The notes under the pieces were generated by a model. The model was not told the origin of the DNA. It did not search any database and was given only the letters and a program-made list of their open reading frames with translations. Of a stretch of DNA of 64,000 nt, positions 34,648 through 44,244 are shown piece by piece; within the stretch, counting starts at the first letter, position 1; the number at the start of each line of letters is the position of its first letter. This stretch comes from Rhodovastum sp963709085 (GTDB lineage: Bacteria > Pseudomonadota > Alphaproteobacteria > Acetobacterales > Acetobacteraceae): contig CAVPVB010000007.1 of assembly GCA_963709085.1 (NCBI GenBank), positions 1,240,001 to 1,304,000 of the forward strand, given 5' to 3'. The translations under genes were made by a program, and so were the position numbers.

Positions 34648-35661
34648 GCAACCGTTCACACCCCCCCCCTCCTGTCTTGGGCGTCTGACTGGGCTGGCTC
34701 CCCTGGCTGAGGCGGCGAACGGAGGGGCTTGCCTGACGGAGCGAAACAGATTCTACGCTCCCCATGCCGAGCCTGAGCATCCCGGAGCTGACCCAGGTAC
34801 GAACGAGCAGACCTCTCGGTGCTGCCGCGGAAGGAGCTTGAGGATCTGGCGTGGCTGTTCCGCGAAGCCGCGCGCACGCTGGCCAATCGCCTGGGCGAGG
34901 ATTCCACGACCAGTTCGCGGTCGCTATCGAGTGACGATCCCTACCGGCGCGGTCAGAGAGACGGCAGGCCTGCGGCCGGTCAAGACCACGATAACGGCGA
35001 AGGTCAGGACGCCGCCGCGCCGACGGGCGATGACAAGGCCGGCAAGGACAAGACGCCAGCGAAGCCACTTGGCAAGCGGCCGGGCATGCCGGGGCACTGG
35101 CGGCGGCAGCCGATCGTGGTGAACCGGCAAGTCGAGCACGTGCCGATGGTCTGCGAGGCGTGCCAGGCCGCACTCGGCGCCGAGTGGAAGGGTCGCCACG
35201 TCAGCGCCCACCACGTCTTTGAACTCGACCGCGGCGAGATGGGCCTGCAGGTCACGGCTTCCAAGCACAGCTACTTCGCCGCCGGTTGCGCGTGCGGCCA
35301 CGAGACAGTGGCCAGCCCGGGCGCAGGACTGCGTTCACAGATCGAGGGGCGCAAACGCGACCTGCAACTGAGCGAGCGTTGCCTGGTCGGGCCGACGCTG
35401 GCGACCTTCATCGCCGCCCTCGCGTTGCGTTTCCGCCTGTCGCGGCTGAAGGTCCAGGAGTTCCTGCTGGACTGGCTGGGCCTGGAACTCGGGGTGGCGA
35501 CGATCAATCGTTGTATCCACGAATTCGGCCGGGCCAGTGAGCCGGTGGTCGAGGAACTGATCGAGGAGGTGCGGGCCGCCAAGGTCGTGCATCTCGACGA
35601 AACCCCGTGGTACCAACAAGGCACTTTGCTGTGGCTGTGGGTAGCAGTGACCGTAAACACA
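34648..35661 (+). pseudogene. tnpC: IS66-family element (copy A), 5' part only
   Basis: Left end 'gcaaccgttcacac' plus a C-run (34648) and the first 300 codons of an IS66 transposase (ISBst12-like, single-ORF type) that is nearly identical to copy B at 42198-44357. ATG 34764 gives 'MPSLSIPELTQ'; one extra base at 'cccaggtacgaacg' (about 34797) shifts to the frame 'ERADLSVLPRKELEDLAWLFREAARTLANRLGEDSTTS'. Coding identity ends at 35661 after 'VAVTVNT', where the ISL3 element begins. The 3' half of copy A is not found beyond the far end of the ISL3 element, so it was deleted or rearranged. Confidence 0.88.
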
Positions 35662-36704
35662 AGCTCCTCGCTGTTTCATGTGGGTGGCCCACACGCGCAG
35701 GTTGAGTGTTGGGGCGACCGGCCGATGACCTGGCTGGTGACGGGGCGCAGCGAAAGGGGTTGATCCTGGTGCGCAACCTGGCATGGCTGCGCACCGGAAA
35801 GACCGGAGCGATCGAGCATGCGCGACACCGACCTGCTACAAGCGGCGCTGGGACTGGGGACGCCATGGGCGGTGTCTGGCAGCCGGTTCGATGCGTTGGC
35901 GCGGCGGCTGGACATTGACATCACCTTCGCCAAGGGCGCGCGGTTTGCCTGCCCGTGCTGTGAGGCAACGGGTTGTCCGGTCCACGACACCGAACAGAAG
36001 TCGTGGCGGCATCTTAGCTTTTTCCAGCACGAGGCGTATCTGAATGCGCGTGTGCCGCGGATCAGGTGTGAGGTCTGCGGGGTCAAGCGGGTGAATGTGC
36101 CGTGGGCACGCGAAGGCAGCGGCTTCACGCTGCTGTTCGAGGCCATGCTGATGCCCCTGCTGCGCAGCACGCCGGTGGCGGAGGTGGCACGCCATGTCGG
36201 CGAGCACGACACCAGGCTGTGGCGGGTTCTCCACCACTACGTCGACGAGGCGCGGGCGCGCGACGACCACAGCACGGTCAGCCGGGCCGCCTGCGACGAA
36301 ACCTCCGCGCGTCGCGGTCACGATTACGTCTCGTTGTTTGTCGATCTCGACGGTCCGCGCGTGCTGTTCGTCGCCAATGGCAAAGACGCGGCCACGGTCG
36401 GCGCCTTCGCCGATGACCTGAAGGCGCATGGCGGCGATCCCGCGCGCATCGAGGAAGTCTGCATGGACATGGGCGCCGCCTTCATTGCGGGCGCGGCCGC
36501 CCACCTGCCGCAGGCCGAGATCACCTTCAACCGGTTTCACATCGTCAAGATCATCAACGAGGGCGTCGACGAGGTGCGGCGGGAAGAACAGAAGAGCCGG
36601 CCGGAACTGAAGCAGAGCCGCTATGTGTGGCTCAAGAACGAGACCAACCTCTTCAGCGGCCAGCGCGAATTGCGCGACAGCCTCGCCCGCAGCAACCTTA
36701 AGAC

Positions 36705-36926
36705 CTTACCTTTACCCGCATCTAGAAAGATGCAATTTTATCATTATGTTAGCCTAGCCATCTGTGCGCCGTAGCTGAGGGAAGCCCCTTGGAACGCAGG
36801 TGCAGCATACGCCCGCTTTCGCAACGGGCATTTGGAAAATCTGCCATTTTCGGCGCTCGGCTGCGGATCGACATGATGTCGTTCTATAGTAGCGCAGGGC
36901 TTTGCCACGATGCGGGTAAAGGTAAG
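36705..36926 (+). mobile_element. 222-bp MITE, copy 1
   Basis: Bounded by perfect 18-bp terminal inverted repeats CTTACCTTTACCCGCATC and GATGCGGGTAAAGGTAAG. Flanked on both sides by the 10-bp target duplication ACCTTAAGAC (36695-36704 and 36927-36936). No coding capacity. By eye it is identical to copies 2 and 3. Confidence 0.95.
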
Positions 36927-36936
36927 ACCTTAAGAC

Positions 36937-37158
36937 CTTACCTTTACCCGCATCTAGAAAGATGCAATTTTATCATTATGTTAGCCTAGCCATCTGTGCG
37001 CCGTAGCTGAGGGAAGCCCCTTGGAACGCAGGTGCAGCATACGCCCGCTTTCGCAACGGGCATTTGGAAAATCTGCCATTTTCGGCGCTCGGCTGCGGAT
37101 CGACATGATGTCGTTCTATAGTAGCGCAGGGCTTTGCCACGATGCGGGTAAAGGTAAG
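36937..37158 (+). mobile_element. 222-bp MITE, copy 2
   Basis: Same sequence and orientation as copy 1, separated from it by one copy of ACCTTAAGAC and followed by another (37159-37168). The pattern duplication-MITE-duplication-MITE-duplication could arise by a second insertion into the same target or by unequal recombination between duplications. Confidence 0.95.
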
Positions 37159-37569
37159 ACCTTAAGACCGCCCGCGCCTACCAGATCCGGCTGACCTTCC
37201 AGGAGTTCTACCAGCAACCGACACGCAAAGACGCCGAGGTGTTCCTCAAGAAGTGGTACTTCTGGGCCACCCACAGCCGCCTGCCGCCGATGATCGACGC
37301 CGCCAGGACGGTCAAGCGGCACTGGAACGGTATCCTTCGCTGGCACGACAGCAAGATCGCCAACGGCATCCTCGATGGCATCAACAGCTTGGTCCAGGCC
37401 GCAAAGGCCAAGGCTCGCGGCTACCGCTCCTCCCGCAACCTGCACGCGATGATATACCTCATCGCAGGCAAGCTCGAACTCGCCCTACCCACATGAAACC
37501 TCAGGACTCCCCTCATTTTCTTCCTCCCACATCTTACGCCGAATTCGAGCCGAGTCTCTACCAGATCCT

Positions 37570-38786
37570 CAGGGGAATCGCACTTGGAATTTCCTTGACA
37601 GCGCGACGGCGGCTTGCGCGGGGCGGGGCGATGGATTCTACCGGAGGGCGCGGGAAACCTGCGGTGGGAGGACGCCTTGGATCAGTTTGCCGGCTGCTGG
37701 GAGGGTCTGGAAGACCCACGAACCGGGAATGCCGGGCTGCATGACTTCCATGAGTTGCTGATGATTGCGCTGTGTACAGTGTTATGTGGCGGCCAGGGTG
37801 CGGTGGACATGGCTCGGTTTGCGGAAGCGAAAGAGCCGTTCCTGCGCGGCTTTCTCAAGCTGGAGAAGGGCATTCCAAGTCACGACACTTTCAGCCGCCT
37901 GTTCCGCCTGCTCGACCCGGCGCAGTTTGGCGCGGCGTTTCAGCGGTTCATGGCGCAGTTTTCGAGTACGGTTCAGGGCGTTGTAGCGATCGATGGCAAG
38001 GTTCTGCGTCGCTCCTTCGATCGCGCCAGCGGCAAGTCACCGCTGCACATGGTCAGTGCCTGGGGATGCGAGCAGCGCCTGGTGCTGGCGCAGATCGCCA
38101 CCGACGCCAAATCAAATGAGATCACCGCGGTGCCGAAGTTGCTGGAGATGCTGTCACTGAAAGGCACGATCGTGACCGCCGACGCGCTCAACTGCCAGCG
38201 GGCGATTGCTCAGCAGATCGTCGATCAGGGCGGCGACTATGCCCTGGCGCTGAAGGGCAATCAGGGCACGCTGCATGATGACGTCAGCACGTTCCTCAAT
38301 GACCCGGCCAGCAAACCGGCGACGAGCGCGCAAAACGTGGACGCCGATCACGGCCGCATCGAGACCCGCACGGCCACGGTCTCGACCGATATCGACTGGT
38401 TGCAGCGGGATCATCACTGGCCCGGCCTGGCGGCCATCGGCAAGGTTGTCCGTATCCGTGAAACCGCGAGCAAGACCACCACCGAGACCGCCTACTACCT
38501 TCTCAGCACAGCGCTATCCGCGACACGCTTCAACGAGGTCGTCCGCGAGCACTGGGGTGTCGAAAACCGGCTGCACTGGCGGCTGGATGTGGTGATGAAC
38601 GAGGATCAGGACCGGACCAGACTGGGCAACGGGCCACACAATCTTGCGGTCCTGCGACACATGGCCCTGAACGTCATGCAGAAGGACGGCTCCAAGGGCT
38701 CTCTGCGCGGCAAGTTCCAACGGGCCGGTTGGAACGATGCCTATCTCTCCAAACTCCTCGGATCCTTCTGAAATGCGATTGCCCTG
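37570..38786 (+). mobile_element. ISAs1-family insertion sequence, complete
   Basis: 1217 bp with terminal repeats CAGGGGAATCGCACTT and (complement) CAGGGCAATCGCATTT, and a perfect 10-bp target duplication ACCAGATCCT (37560-37569 and 38787-38796). It inserted in the non-coding leader of the IS4-family element. Both the ends and the transposase look intact, so this copy could be active. Confidence 0.92.
37677..38771 (+). CDS. ISAs1-family transposase
   Basis: About 364 residues. Family marks: N-terminal 'LEDPRTGNAGLHDFHELLMIALCTVLCGGQGAVDMARFAEAKE', 'GIPSHDTFSRLFRLLDP', catalytic Asp in 'VVAIDGKVLRRSFD', 'TADALNCQRAIAQQIVDQGGDYALALKGNQ', and 'WGVENRLHWRLDVVMNEDQDR' with the glutamate. The start is uncertain: TTG 37677 has 'gggagga' 6 bases upstream; TTG 37614 would add 21 residues. 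No frameshift is seen, unlike most transposase genes in the nest. Confidence 0.88.
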   Translation: MDQFAGCWEGLEDPRTGNAGLHDFHELLMIALCTVLCGGQGAVDMARFAEAKEPFLRGFLKLEKGIPSHDTFSRLFRLLDPAQFGAAFQRFMAQFSSTVQGVVAIDGKVLRRSFDRASGKSPLHMVSAWGCEQRLVLAQIATDAKSNEITAVPKLLEMLSLKGTIVTADALNCQRAIAQQIVDQGGDYALALKGNQGTLHDDVSTFLNDPASKPATSAQNVDADHGRIETRTATVSTDIDWLQRDHHWPGLAAIGKVVRIRETASKTTTETAYYLLSTALSATRFNEVVREHWGVENRLHWRLDVVMNEDQDRTRLGNGPHNLAVLRHMALNVMQKDGSKGSLRGKFQRAGWNDAYLSKLLGSF

Positions 38787-39106
38787 ACCAGATCCTGGAG
38801 TGTTTTGGGATGAATGGGCGGCATGGAAACGGCAACGGCGGGCCTGCGCGACGGCGGACGGCTGAAGGACATAGACGCGTTCATTCACGGCCTCTACGGC
38901 CTGGACCTGCACACCAAGCGCGTGGAGTCACTGGCCGCGGCCACCCTTGGCGTCATGACCGGTGCGTCGCTGGCGGTGGCGATGATCGGGCAGGCATTGG
39001 CGCAGGCACGCGGCCTCGTGACCAAGCATGCGATCAAGCAGGTCGACCGATTGCTCAGCAACAAGGGCATCGATGTCTGGGACAGCTTCGCCCGCTGGGT
39101 GCCGCA

Positions 39107-39322
39107 TGTACAGCACGGAGGAAAGCGGCAGTGGATCACGCTCGAAACCGGCACCCTGTCACGTTTCAAACCGGCACCCCATCACGCTCGAAAGCGGCAG
39201 TGGATCACGCAGCAAACCGGCACCTCCGGACGGGGTAAGTCGGCACCGGCTTCAGGGCGTGGGTCTCTCCTGGCAGGCGAGTAATCGCGAGTAACGTCGC
39301 TCCCTTTTGCCGGGAGTGGCGG
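39107..39322 (+). repeat. IS21 left-end repeats
   Basis: Four direct copies related to ATCACGCTCGAAACCGGCAC occur between about 39133 and 39225 ('gatcacgctcgaaaccggcac', 'gtcacgtttcaaaccggcac', 'atcacgctcgaaagcggcag', 'gatcacgcagcaaaccggcac' with one to four differences). They are the expected IstA binding sites; no gene is present in this stretch. Confidence 0.75.
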
Positions 39323-40862
39323 ATGCCGAGGAGAAGGACACTGATGCGCCGGATCAAGGAAGTGCTGCGGCTGAAATACGAGATGGGGCTGAATGACCGC
39401 CAGGTCGCCAGCAGTGTGCGGCTGGCCCGGTCGACGGTGCAGGACTACGTGCAACGCGTCGCCGCCAGCGGGCTGAACCCGCAGCAGTTGTGCGCCCTGG
39501 GCGATGCGGAGCTCGATCGCCGCCTGTTTCCGCCGCGCGAGCAGCGCAACACGGCGCGGCCGCTGCCGGACTGGGAGGCGGTTGAGCGAGAGTTCTCGTC
39601 GCCGCGGCGTGACGCTGCTGCTGCTGTGGCAGGAGTATAACGACGGGCAGCCCGACGGGTACCAGGTACACGCAGTTCCTGCATCACTTCCGCGCCTGGC
39701 AGAAGGTGTCGCGGCCGCCGACGATGCGGCAGATTCACCGCGCGGGCGAGGCGCTCGAGGTCGACTACGCCGGGATGACGCTCACGGTGATGGACATGGG
39801 CCTGCCGCGGGAGGCGCAGGTGTTTGTGGCCTGCCTGCCGTGCTCGAACCTGGTCTACGCCGAGACGACCTGGACGCAGGGCCAGGAGGACTGGCTTGGC
39901 TCGCACGTGCGGGCGCTGACCGCCATCGGCGGTTGCCCCGAGAAGCTGGTGCCGGACAACCTCAAGAGCGGCGTCACCGACGCCTGGTACTATGACCCGG
40001 GTACCTGAACCGCGCCTACTACGAGCTGGCGCAGCACTATGGCATCGCCATCGTTCCGGCCCGCGTGCGCCGCCCGCGCGACAAGTCGTCGGTAGAAAGT
40101 GCAGTCAAGCACGTCGAGAGATGGGTTCTGGCGCCGCTGCGTGACCGGCGTTTTCTGTCACGCGCCGAAGCCAACGCGACGATCGCCGAGCTGGTCGAGG
40201 CCTGGAACAACCGCCCGTTCAGCCCGCCGCGTGAGGGCAGCCGGCGGTCGCTGTTCGAGGCGATCGAGCGATCGGCGCTGAAGCCGCTGCCAGCCGAGCC
40301 GTTCGCCATCGGCCAGTGGCTGACCGCGCGCGTCAACGTCGACTACCACATCGCTGCCGACGATCACTATTACTCGGTGCCGTATCGTCTCGTGCACGAA
40401 CGGGTCGACGTGTTCGTGACCGCGACGGCGGTGAGCGTGTTCGCCGGCGGCGAGCGGGTGGCCAGCCATGCGCGCAGCTTCCGGCGCGCCCAGCACACCA
40501 CGCTCTCCGAGCACATGCCGCCGGCGCACCAGGCGATGGCACGGCGCACGCCGGAGAAGCTGCGTGAGGACGCGGCGGCGCTGGGGATGGCGACCGGCGC
40601 CTATGTCGCCCGGCTGTTCGAAACGCGCGAGCATCCCGAACAGGGCGTGCGCGCCGCTCTCGGCGTGCTGCGGCTGGCGAAGACCTATGGCCGCGCCCGG
40701 CTGGAACTGGCCTGCGAGCGCGGGCTGGCGGCGGGCGCGCTGTCGTCGCGCTACGTCGAGCAGTTGCTCAAGGCCGACCAGCGCCAGCCCTTCCTTGACG
40801 CGCCGCACGACGAGGGCCTCGGCCAGCACGCCAACGTGCGTGGTCCCGGCTACTACAATTGA
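39323..40862 (+). pseudogene. istA: IS21 transposase IstA, three frameshifts
   Basis: Full-length IstA can be read only by changing frame three times: 'RRIKEVLRLKYEMGLNDRQVASSVRLARSTVQDYVQR' (39323 on), then 'GVTLLLLWQEYNDGQPDGYQ' from about 39605, then 'TQFLHHFRAWQKVSRPPTMRQIHRAGEALEVDYAGMTL' from about 39668, then 'LNRAYYELAQHYGIAIVPARVRRPRDKSSVESAVKHVERWVLAPLRDRRF' from about 40010. The last three breaks look like gained bases; two sit in 'caggtac' and 'cccgggtacctg'. The catalytic DDE residues are present (D in 'VDYAG', D in 'VPDNLKSG', E in 'KSSVESAV'). Confidence 0.88.
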
Positions 40863-42367
40863 GGGGGCGAGCATGATCCACCCATCGATCGAGAAGCTGC
40901 GGCAGATGCGCCTGACCGGCATGGTCCGCGCGCTGGAAGAGCAACTCGGCCAACCCGACATCGCCGGGCTGTCGTTCGACGAACGCCTCGCCCTGCTGGT
41001 CGACCGCGAGGAGGTCGAGCGGCACAATCTCGCACTGGCGCAGCGACTGCGCGCAGCCCGGCTGCGCCAGGCCGCCTGCCCGGAGGACATCGACTACCGC
41101 ACGCCGCGCGGCCTGGACCGCAGCCTGATGCGCAGGCTGGCGAGCGGCGACTGGCTGCGCCAGCACCATAACGTTCTGGTTCTGGGGGCGACCGGCCTGG
41201 GCAAATCGTTCATCGCCTGTGCGCTCGGCAACCAGGCGGCGCGCGGCGGCCTGTCGGTGCGCTACCAGGGCCTGCCGCGGCTGCTCGATGACCTGGCGAT
41301 GGCGCGCGCCGAGGCCAAATATGCCCGCCTGCTGGCGCAGGTGTCGAAGGTACGGCTGCTGATCCTCGACGACTGGCTGATGGTGAAGCTGACCGGCGAG
41401 CAGCGGCGCGACCTGCTGGAGGTGATCGACGATCGTCACCAGCGCGGCTCGACCATCCTGGCGACCCAGGTTCCCATGGAGCACTGGCACGACCAGGTGG
41501 GGGACCCGACGCTTTCATGCTTCCTCTCTCTTTGAGCGGCTGGTGTGTCGTACACGTGTTTGGAGTTCGGCTGCCTGGTCGGGTGACAAATAAATCTGCC
41601 ATGGCATGCCCTTGGCAAGCTGTCGTCCGGTCAACCAACCTTTGCGTAGCCAATCGAATATGGTCTGCGAGGTAATTCCTAGAATTTCGGCGGCGCCCTG
41701 CACCGAATAAGTTCCATCCGGCCAGCGAGACGGATTGGGGCCTGTTCCGTTGATTTTGACAGTCTCTATCCTCCATTTCTTTCGCAGGACGTGGATCATC
41801 TCGCCGGAGAATGGCGGGCCATGGGCCGTTCGGAACCCCTCGTCGTTCAGGATGGTGGCGATTTCGACATCCATCTTCTGCATCCCGTTCAGCTCGATGA
41901 TGCGGGTCCGCAGCAGGTCAGCGTCGGCATGCTGCGTGTAGCTCTGTACCCGCCGCTGAATCCAATGCTCGGTTACCGCGCCGGTCTGCCAGACGATCCT
42001 GATCCAAACGAAGCCTCGCCGCCGCTTCTGGTCCAGAGCGACTTCCTTGATGACCAGTCGGGCAATCTGCTTGCGATCTGCCGATGTCGTCGTTTCGGCA
42101 CGCCAAAGCTGAGGCAGGTTCTCGCCGAGTGCCAGTATCTCCAGGCGATCGGCGTCAGCAAGAGAAACTAGCTGTTCCCGGCGCCAGGCGTCGGTACTGG
42201 ACCCGTTCACACCCCCCCTCCTGTCTTGGGCGTCTGACTGGGTTGGCTCCCCTGGCTGAGGCGGCGAACGGAGGGGCTTGCCTGATGGAGCGAAACGGAT
42301 TCTACGCTCCCTATGCCGCGCCTGAGCATCCCGGAGCTGACCCAGTACCGAACGAGCAGACCTCTCG

Positions 42368-43825
42368 GTGCTGCCGCGGAAGGAGCTTGAGGATCTGGCG
42401 TGGCTGTTCCGCGAAGTTGCGCGCACGCTGGCCAATCGCCTGGGTGAGGACTCCACGACCAGTTCGCGGCCGCCGTCGAGCGACGATCCCTACCGGCGGG
42501 GTCAGAGAAACGGCAAGCCTCCGGCCAGTCAGGACCACGATGGTGGCGAAGGCCAGGACGCAGCCGCGCCGGCGGGCAAGGACAAGACACCAGCGAAGCC
42601 GCCCGGCAAGCGGCCGGGCATGCCTGGGCACTGGCGCCGGCAGCCGATCGTGGTGACCCGAGAAGTCGAGCACGTGCCGATGGTCTGCGAGGCGTGCCAG
42701 GCCGCGCTCGGCGCCGAGTGCCGGGGCCGCCACGTCAGCGCCCACCACGTCTTTGAACTCGACCGCGGCGAAATGGGTCTGCAGGTCACGGCTTCCAAGC
42801 ACAGCTACTTCGCCGCCAGTTGCGCGTGCGGCCACGAGACGATGGCCAGCCCGGGCGTGGGACTGCGCTCACAGATCGAGGGGCGCAAACGCGACCTGCA
42901 ACTGAGCGAGCGCTGCCTGGTCGGGCCGACGCTGGCGATCTTCATCGCCGCCCTCGCGTTGCGTTTCCGCCTGTCGCGGCTGAAGGTCCAGGAGTTCCTG
43001 CTGGACTGGCTGGGTCTGGAACTCGGGGCGGCGACGATCAACCGCTGCATCCACGAATTCGGCCGGGCCAGTGAGCCGGTGGTCGAGCAACTGATCGAAG
43101 AGGTGCGGGCCGCCGAGGTTGTGCATCTCGACGAAACCCCATGGTACCAACAAGGCGCCCTGCTGTGGCTGTGGGTAGCGGTGACCGTGAACACGGTCGT
43201 CTATCGCATCGGCAGCCGCCGCAAGGAAAACCTGGTCGCGCTGATCGGCCAGGCGTTCCTTGGCTGGATGGTGACCGACGGCTACATGGCCTATCGCGAT
43301 CATCCCCGGCGCCAACGCTGCCTTGCCCATCTCATCCGAAAAGGTTTGGCACTGGCCGAGGGCTATTACGGCCCCGGCTCCGCCTTCGGGCGGGACCTGG
43401 TCCGCGACCTCCGCCGCCTGATCGAACGGGTCCGCGACGGCGACAACGACGCCGCCGTCAGGCGCCTGGTGGCCCGCATCAAGTGGAACTGCCAGTGCAA
43501 CGAATATGAGATCGAGCAGAAGGTTCGTGCCCTCGCGCGCGAAATCCTCAACGACTGGGAGGCGGTGATCGCCTTCGTCGCCGAACCGCTGCTGTCGCCC
43601 ACGAACAACGACGCTGAGCGGGCGCTGCGGCATGCCGTCATTGCGCGCCGCATCAGCTTCGGCACCAGAACGGACGAGGGCAGCCGGTTCTACGCCGCCG
43701 GCCTCAGCGTCATCGACACCTGCCGCAAGCGCGGCGTCGATCCCTGGACCTATGGACGCGACCTCATCGCCGCCGCGCGCAAGGGCTCATCTCTCCCCAG
43801 CATCCCCGCCAAGCTGGCTGCCTGA
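42368..43825 (+). CDS. tnpC: IS66-family transposase (copy B)
   Basis: 485 residues from GTG 42368. N-terminal leucine-rich region and 'STTSSRPPSSDDPYRRGQ', zinc ribbon 'VCEACQAAL', 'CACGHET', and the DDE_Tnp_IS66 core 'VVHLDETPWYQQGALLWLWVAVT', 'GWMVTDGYMAYRDHPRRQRCLAHLIRKGLALAE', 'EPLLSPTNNDAERALRHAVIARRISFGTRTDEGSRFYA'. Family members start about 18 residues earlier: ATG 42314 gives 'MPRLSIPELTQ', separated by one extra base in 'cccagtaccgaacg' (about 42347), the same place as the break in copy A. The remaining ORF may still be translated from GTG but a natural protein probably needs the upstream part. Confidence 0.88.
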   Translation: MLPRKELEDLAWLFREVARTLANRLGEDSTTSSRPPSSDDPYRRGQRNGKPPASQDHDGGEGQDAAAPAGKDKTPAKPPGKRPGMPGHWRRQPIVVTREVEHVPMVCEACQAALGAECRGRHVSAHHVFELDRGEMGLQVTASKHSYFAASCACGHETMASPGVGLRSQIEGRKRDLQLSERCLVGPTLAIFIAALALRFRLSRLKVQEFLLDWLGLELGAATINRCIHEFGRASEPVVEQLIEEVRAAEVVHLDETPWYQQGALLWLWVAVTVNTVVYRIGSRRKENLVALIGQAFLGWMVTDGYMAYRDHPRRQRCLAHLIRKGLALAEGYYGPGSAFGRDLVRDLRRLIERVRDGDNDAAVRRLVARIKWNCQCNEYEIEQKVRALAREILNDWEAVIAFVAEPLLSPTNNDAERALRHAVIARRISFGTRTDEGSRFYAAGLSVIDTCRKRGVDPWTYGRDLIAAARKGSSLPSIPAKLAA

Positions 43826-43839
43826 AACGGCACAAGCGG

Positions 43840-44007
43840 CTACTCGCCCGAAGGCGGACTGGTCGTCGAGCCCTCGCCCAGGCGATCCGCAAGCGAATGC
43901 GCCAATTCGTGAAACTGCCATGCCAACTCTTCAAGCTCCTGCCGAGACAGTGCCGAAAGCTGGGCTCGTTCGGGATCGGTCAGATCCGGGATGCTTGAGT
44001 GTGGCAT
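43840..44007 (-). CDS. 55-residue antisense mini-ORF homologous to the IS66 transposase N-terminus
   Basis: ATG 44007 to TAG 43840-43842 on the strand opposite to tnpC: MPHSSIPDLTDPERAQLS, then ALSRQELEELAWQFHELAHS, then LADRLGEGSTTSPPSGE. It matches the first 55 positions of the element's own transposase ('MPxLSIPELTQ-x-ERADLSVLPRKELEDLAWLFREVARTLANRLGEDSTTSS') at roughly half of the residues, and stops where the transposase would go on. The intact frame over 55 codons despite clear divergence suggests selection. It could act as a transposition regulator by mixed oligomers, but this is conjecture. MITE copy 3 lies 15 bases upstream of its start. Confidence 0.6.
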   Translation of the reverse strand: MPHSSIPDLTDPERAQLSALSRQELEELAWQFHELAHSLADRLGEGSTTSPPSGE

Positions 44008-44022
44008 ACAGACCGTAGACGC

Positions 44023-44244
44023 CTTACCTTTACCCGCATCTAGAAAGATGCAATTTTATCATTATGTTAGCCTAGCCATCTGTGCGCCGTAGCTGAGGGA
44101 AGCCCCTTGGAACGCAGGTGCAGCATACGCCCGCTTTCGCAACGGGCATTTGGAAAATCTGCCATTTTCGGCGCTCGGCTGCGGATCGACATGATGTCGT
44201 TCTATAGTAGCGCAGGGCTTTGCCACGATGCGGGTAAAGGTAAG
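44023..44244 (+). mobile_element. 222-bp MITE, copy 3
   Basis: Identical by eye to copies 1 and 2, with the same 18-bp terminal repeats. Target duplication is CCGTAGACGC (44013-44022 and 44245-44254), 10 bp. Inserted in non-coding DNA of IS66 copy B, so it is the innermost layer of the nest. Confidence 0.95.

Larger units (their letters stand above)
35818..37496 (+). pseudogene. ISL3-family transposase interrupted by two tandem MITEs
   Basis: ISL3 transposase: zinc-binding N-terminus ('CPCCEATGCPVHDTE', 'RCEVCGVKRVNVPW'), catalytic region 'ACDETSARRGHDYVSLFVDLDGPRVLF', 'VCMDMGAAFIAGA' and 'ITFNRFHIVKIINEGVDEVR'. The frame is broken at 'RSNLKT' (36704) by 464 bases of two MITEs with their duplications and resumes as 'ARAYQIRLTFQEFYQQPTRKDAEVF' at 37169. 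Removing 36705-37168 restores one uninterrupted frame ending TGA 37494-37496, whose stop is inside the terminal repeat. Joined length about 405 residues, normal. Confidence 0.9.

Noticed and set aside
36705..37158. Tandem repeat as a possible riboswitch or small RNA pair
   Set aside because: The same 222-bp unit occurs at 44023 with its own target duplication, so it is a mobile element; no RNA role can be supported.
39107..39322. Regularly spaced repeats resembling a CRISPR or iteron array
   Set aside because: Units are imperfect, only four, and recur inverted at the other end of the same IS21 element, as expected for IstA binding sites; no cas or rep genes nearby.
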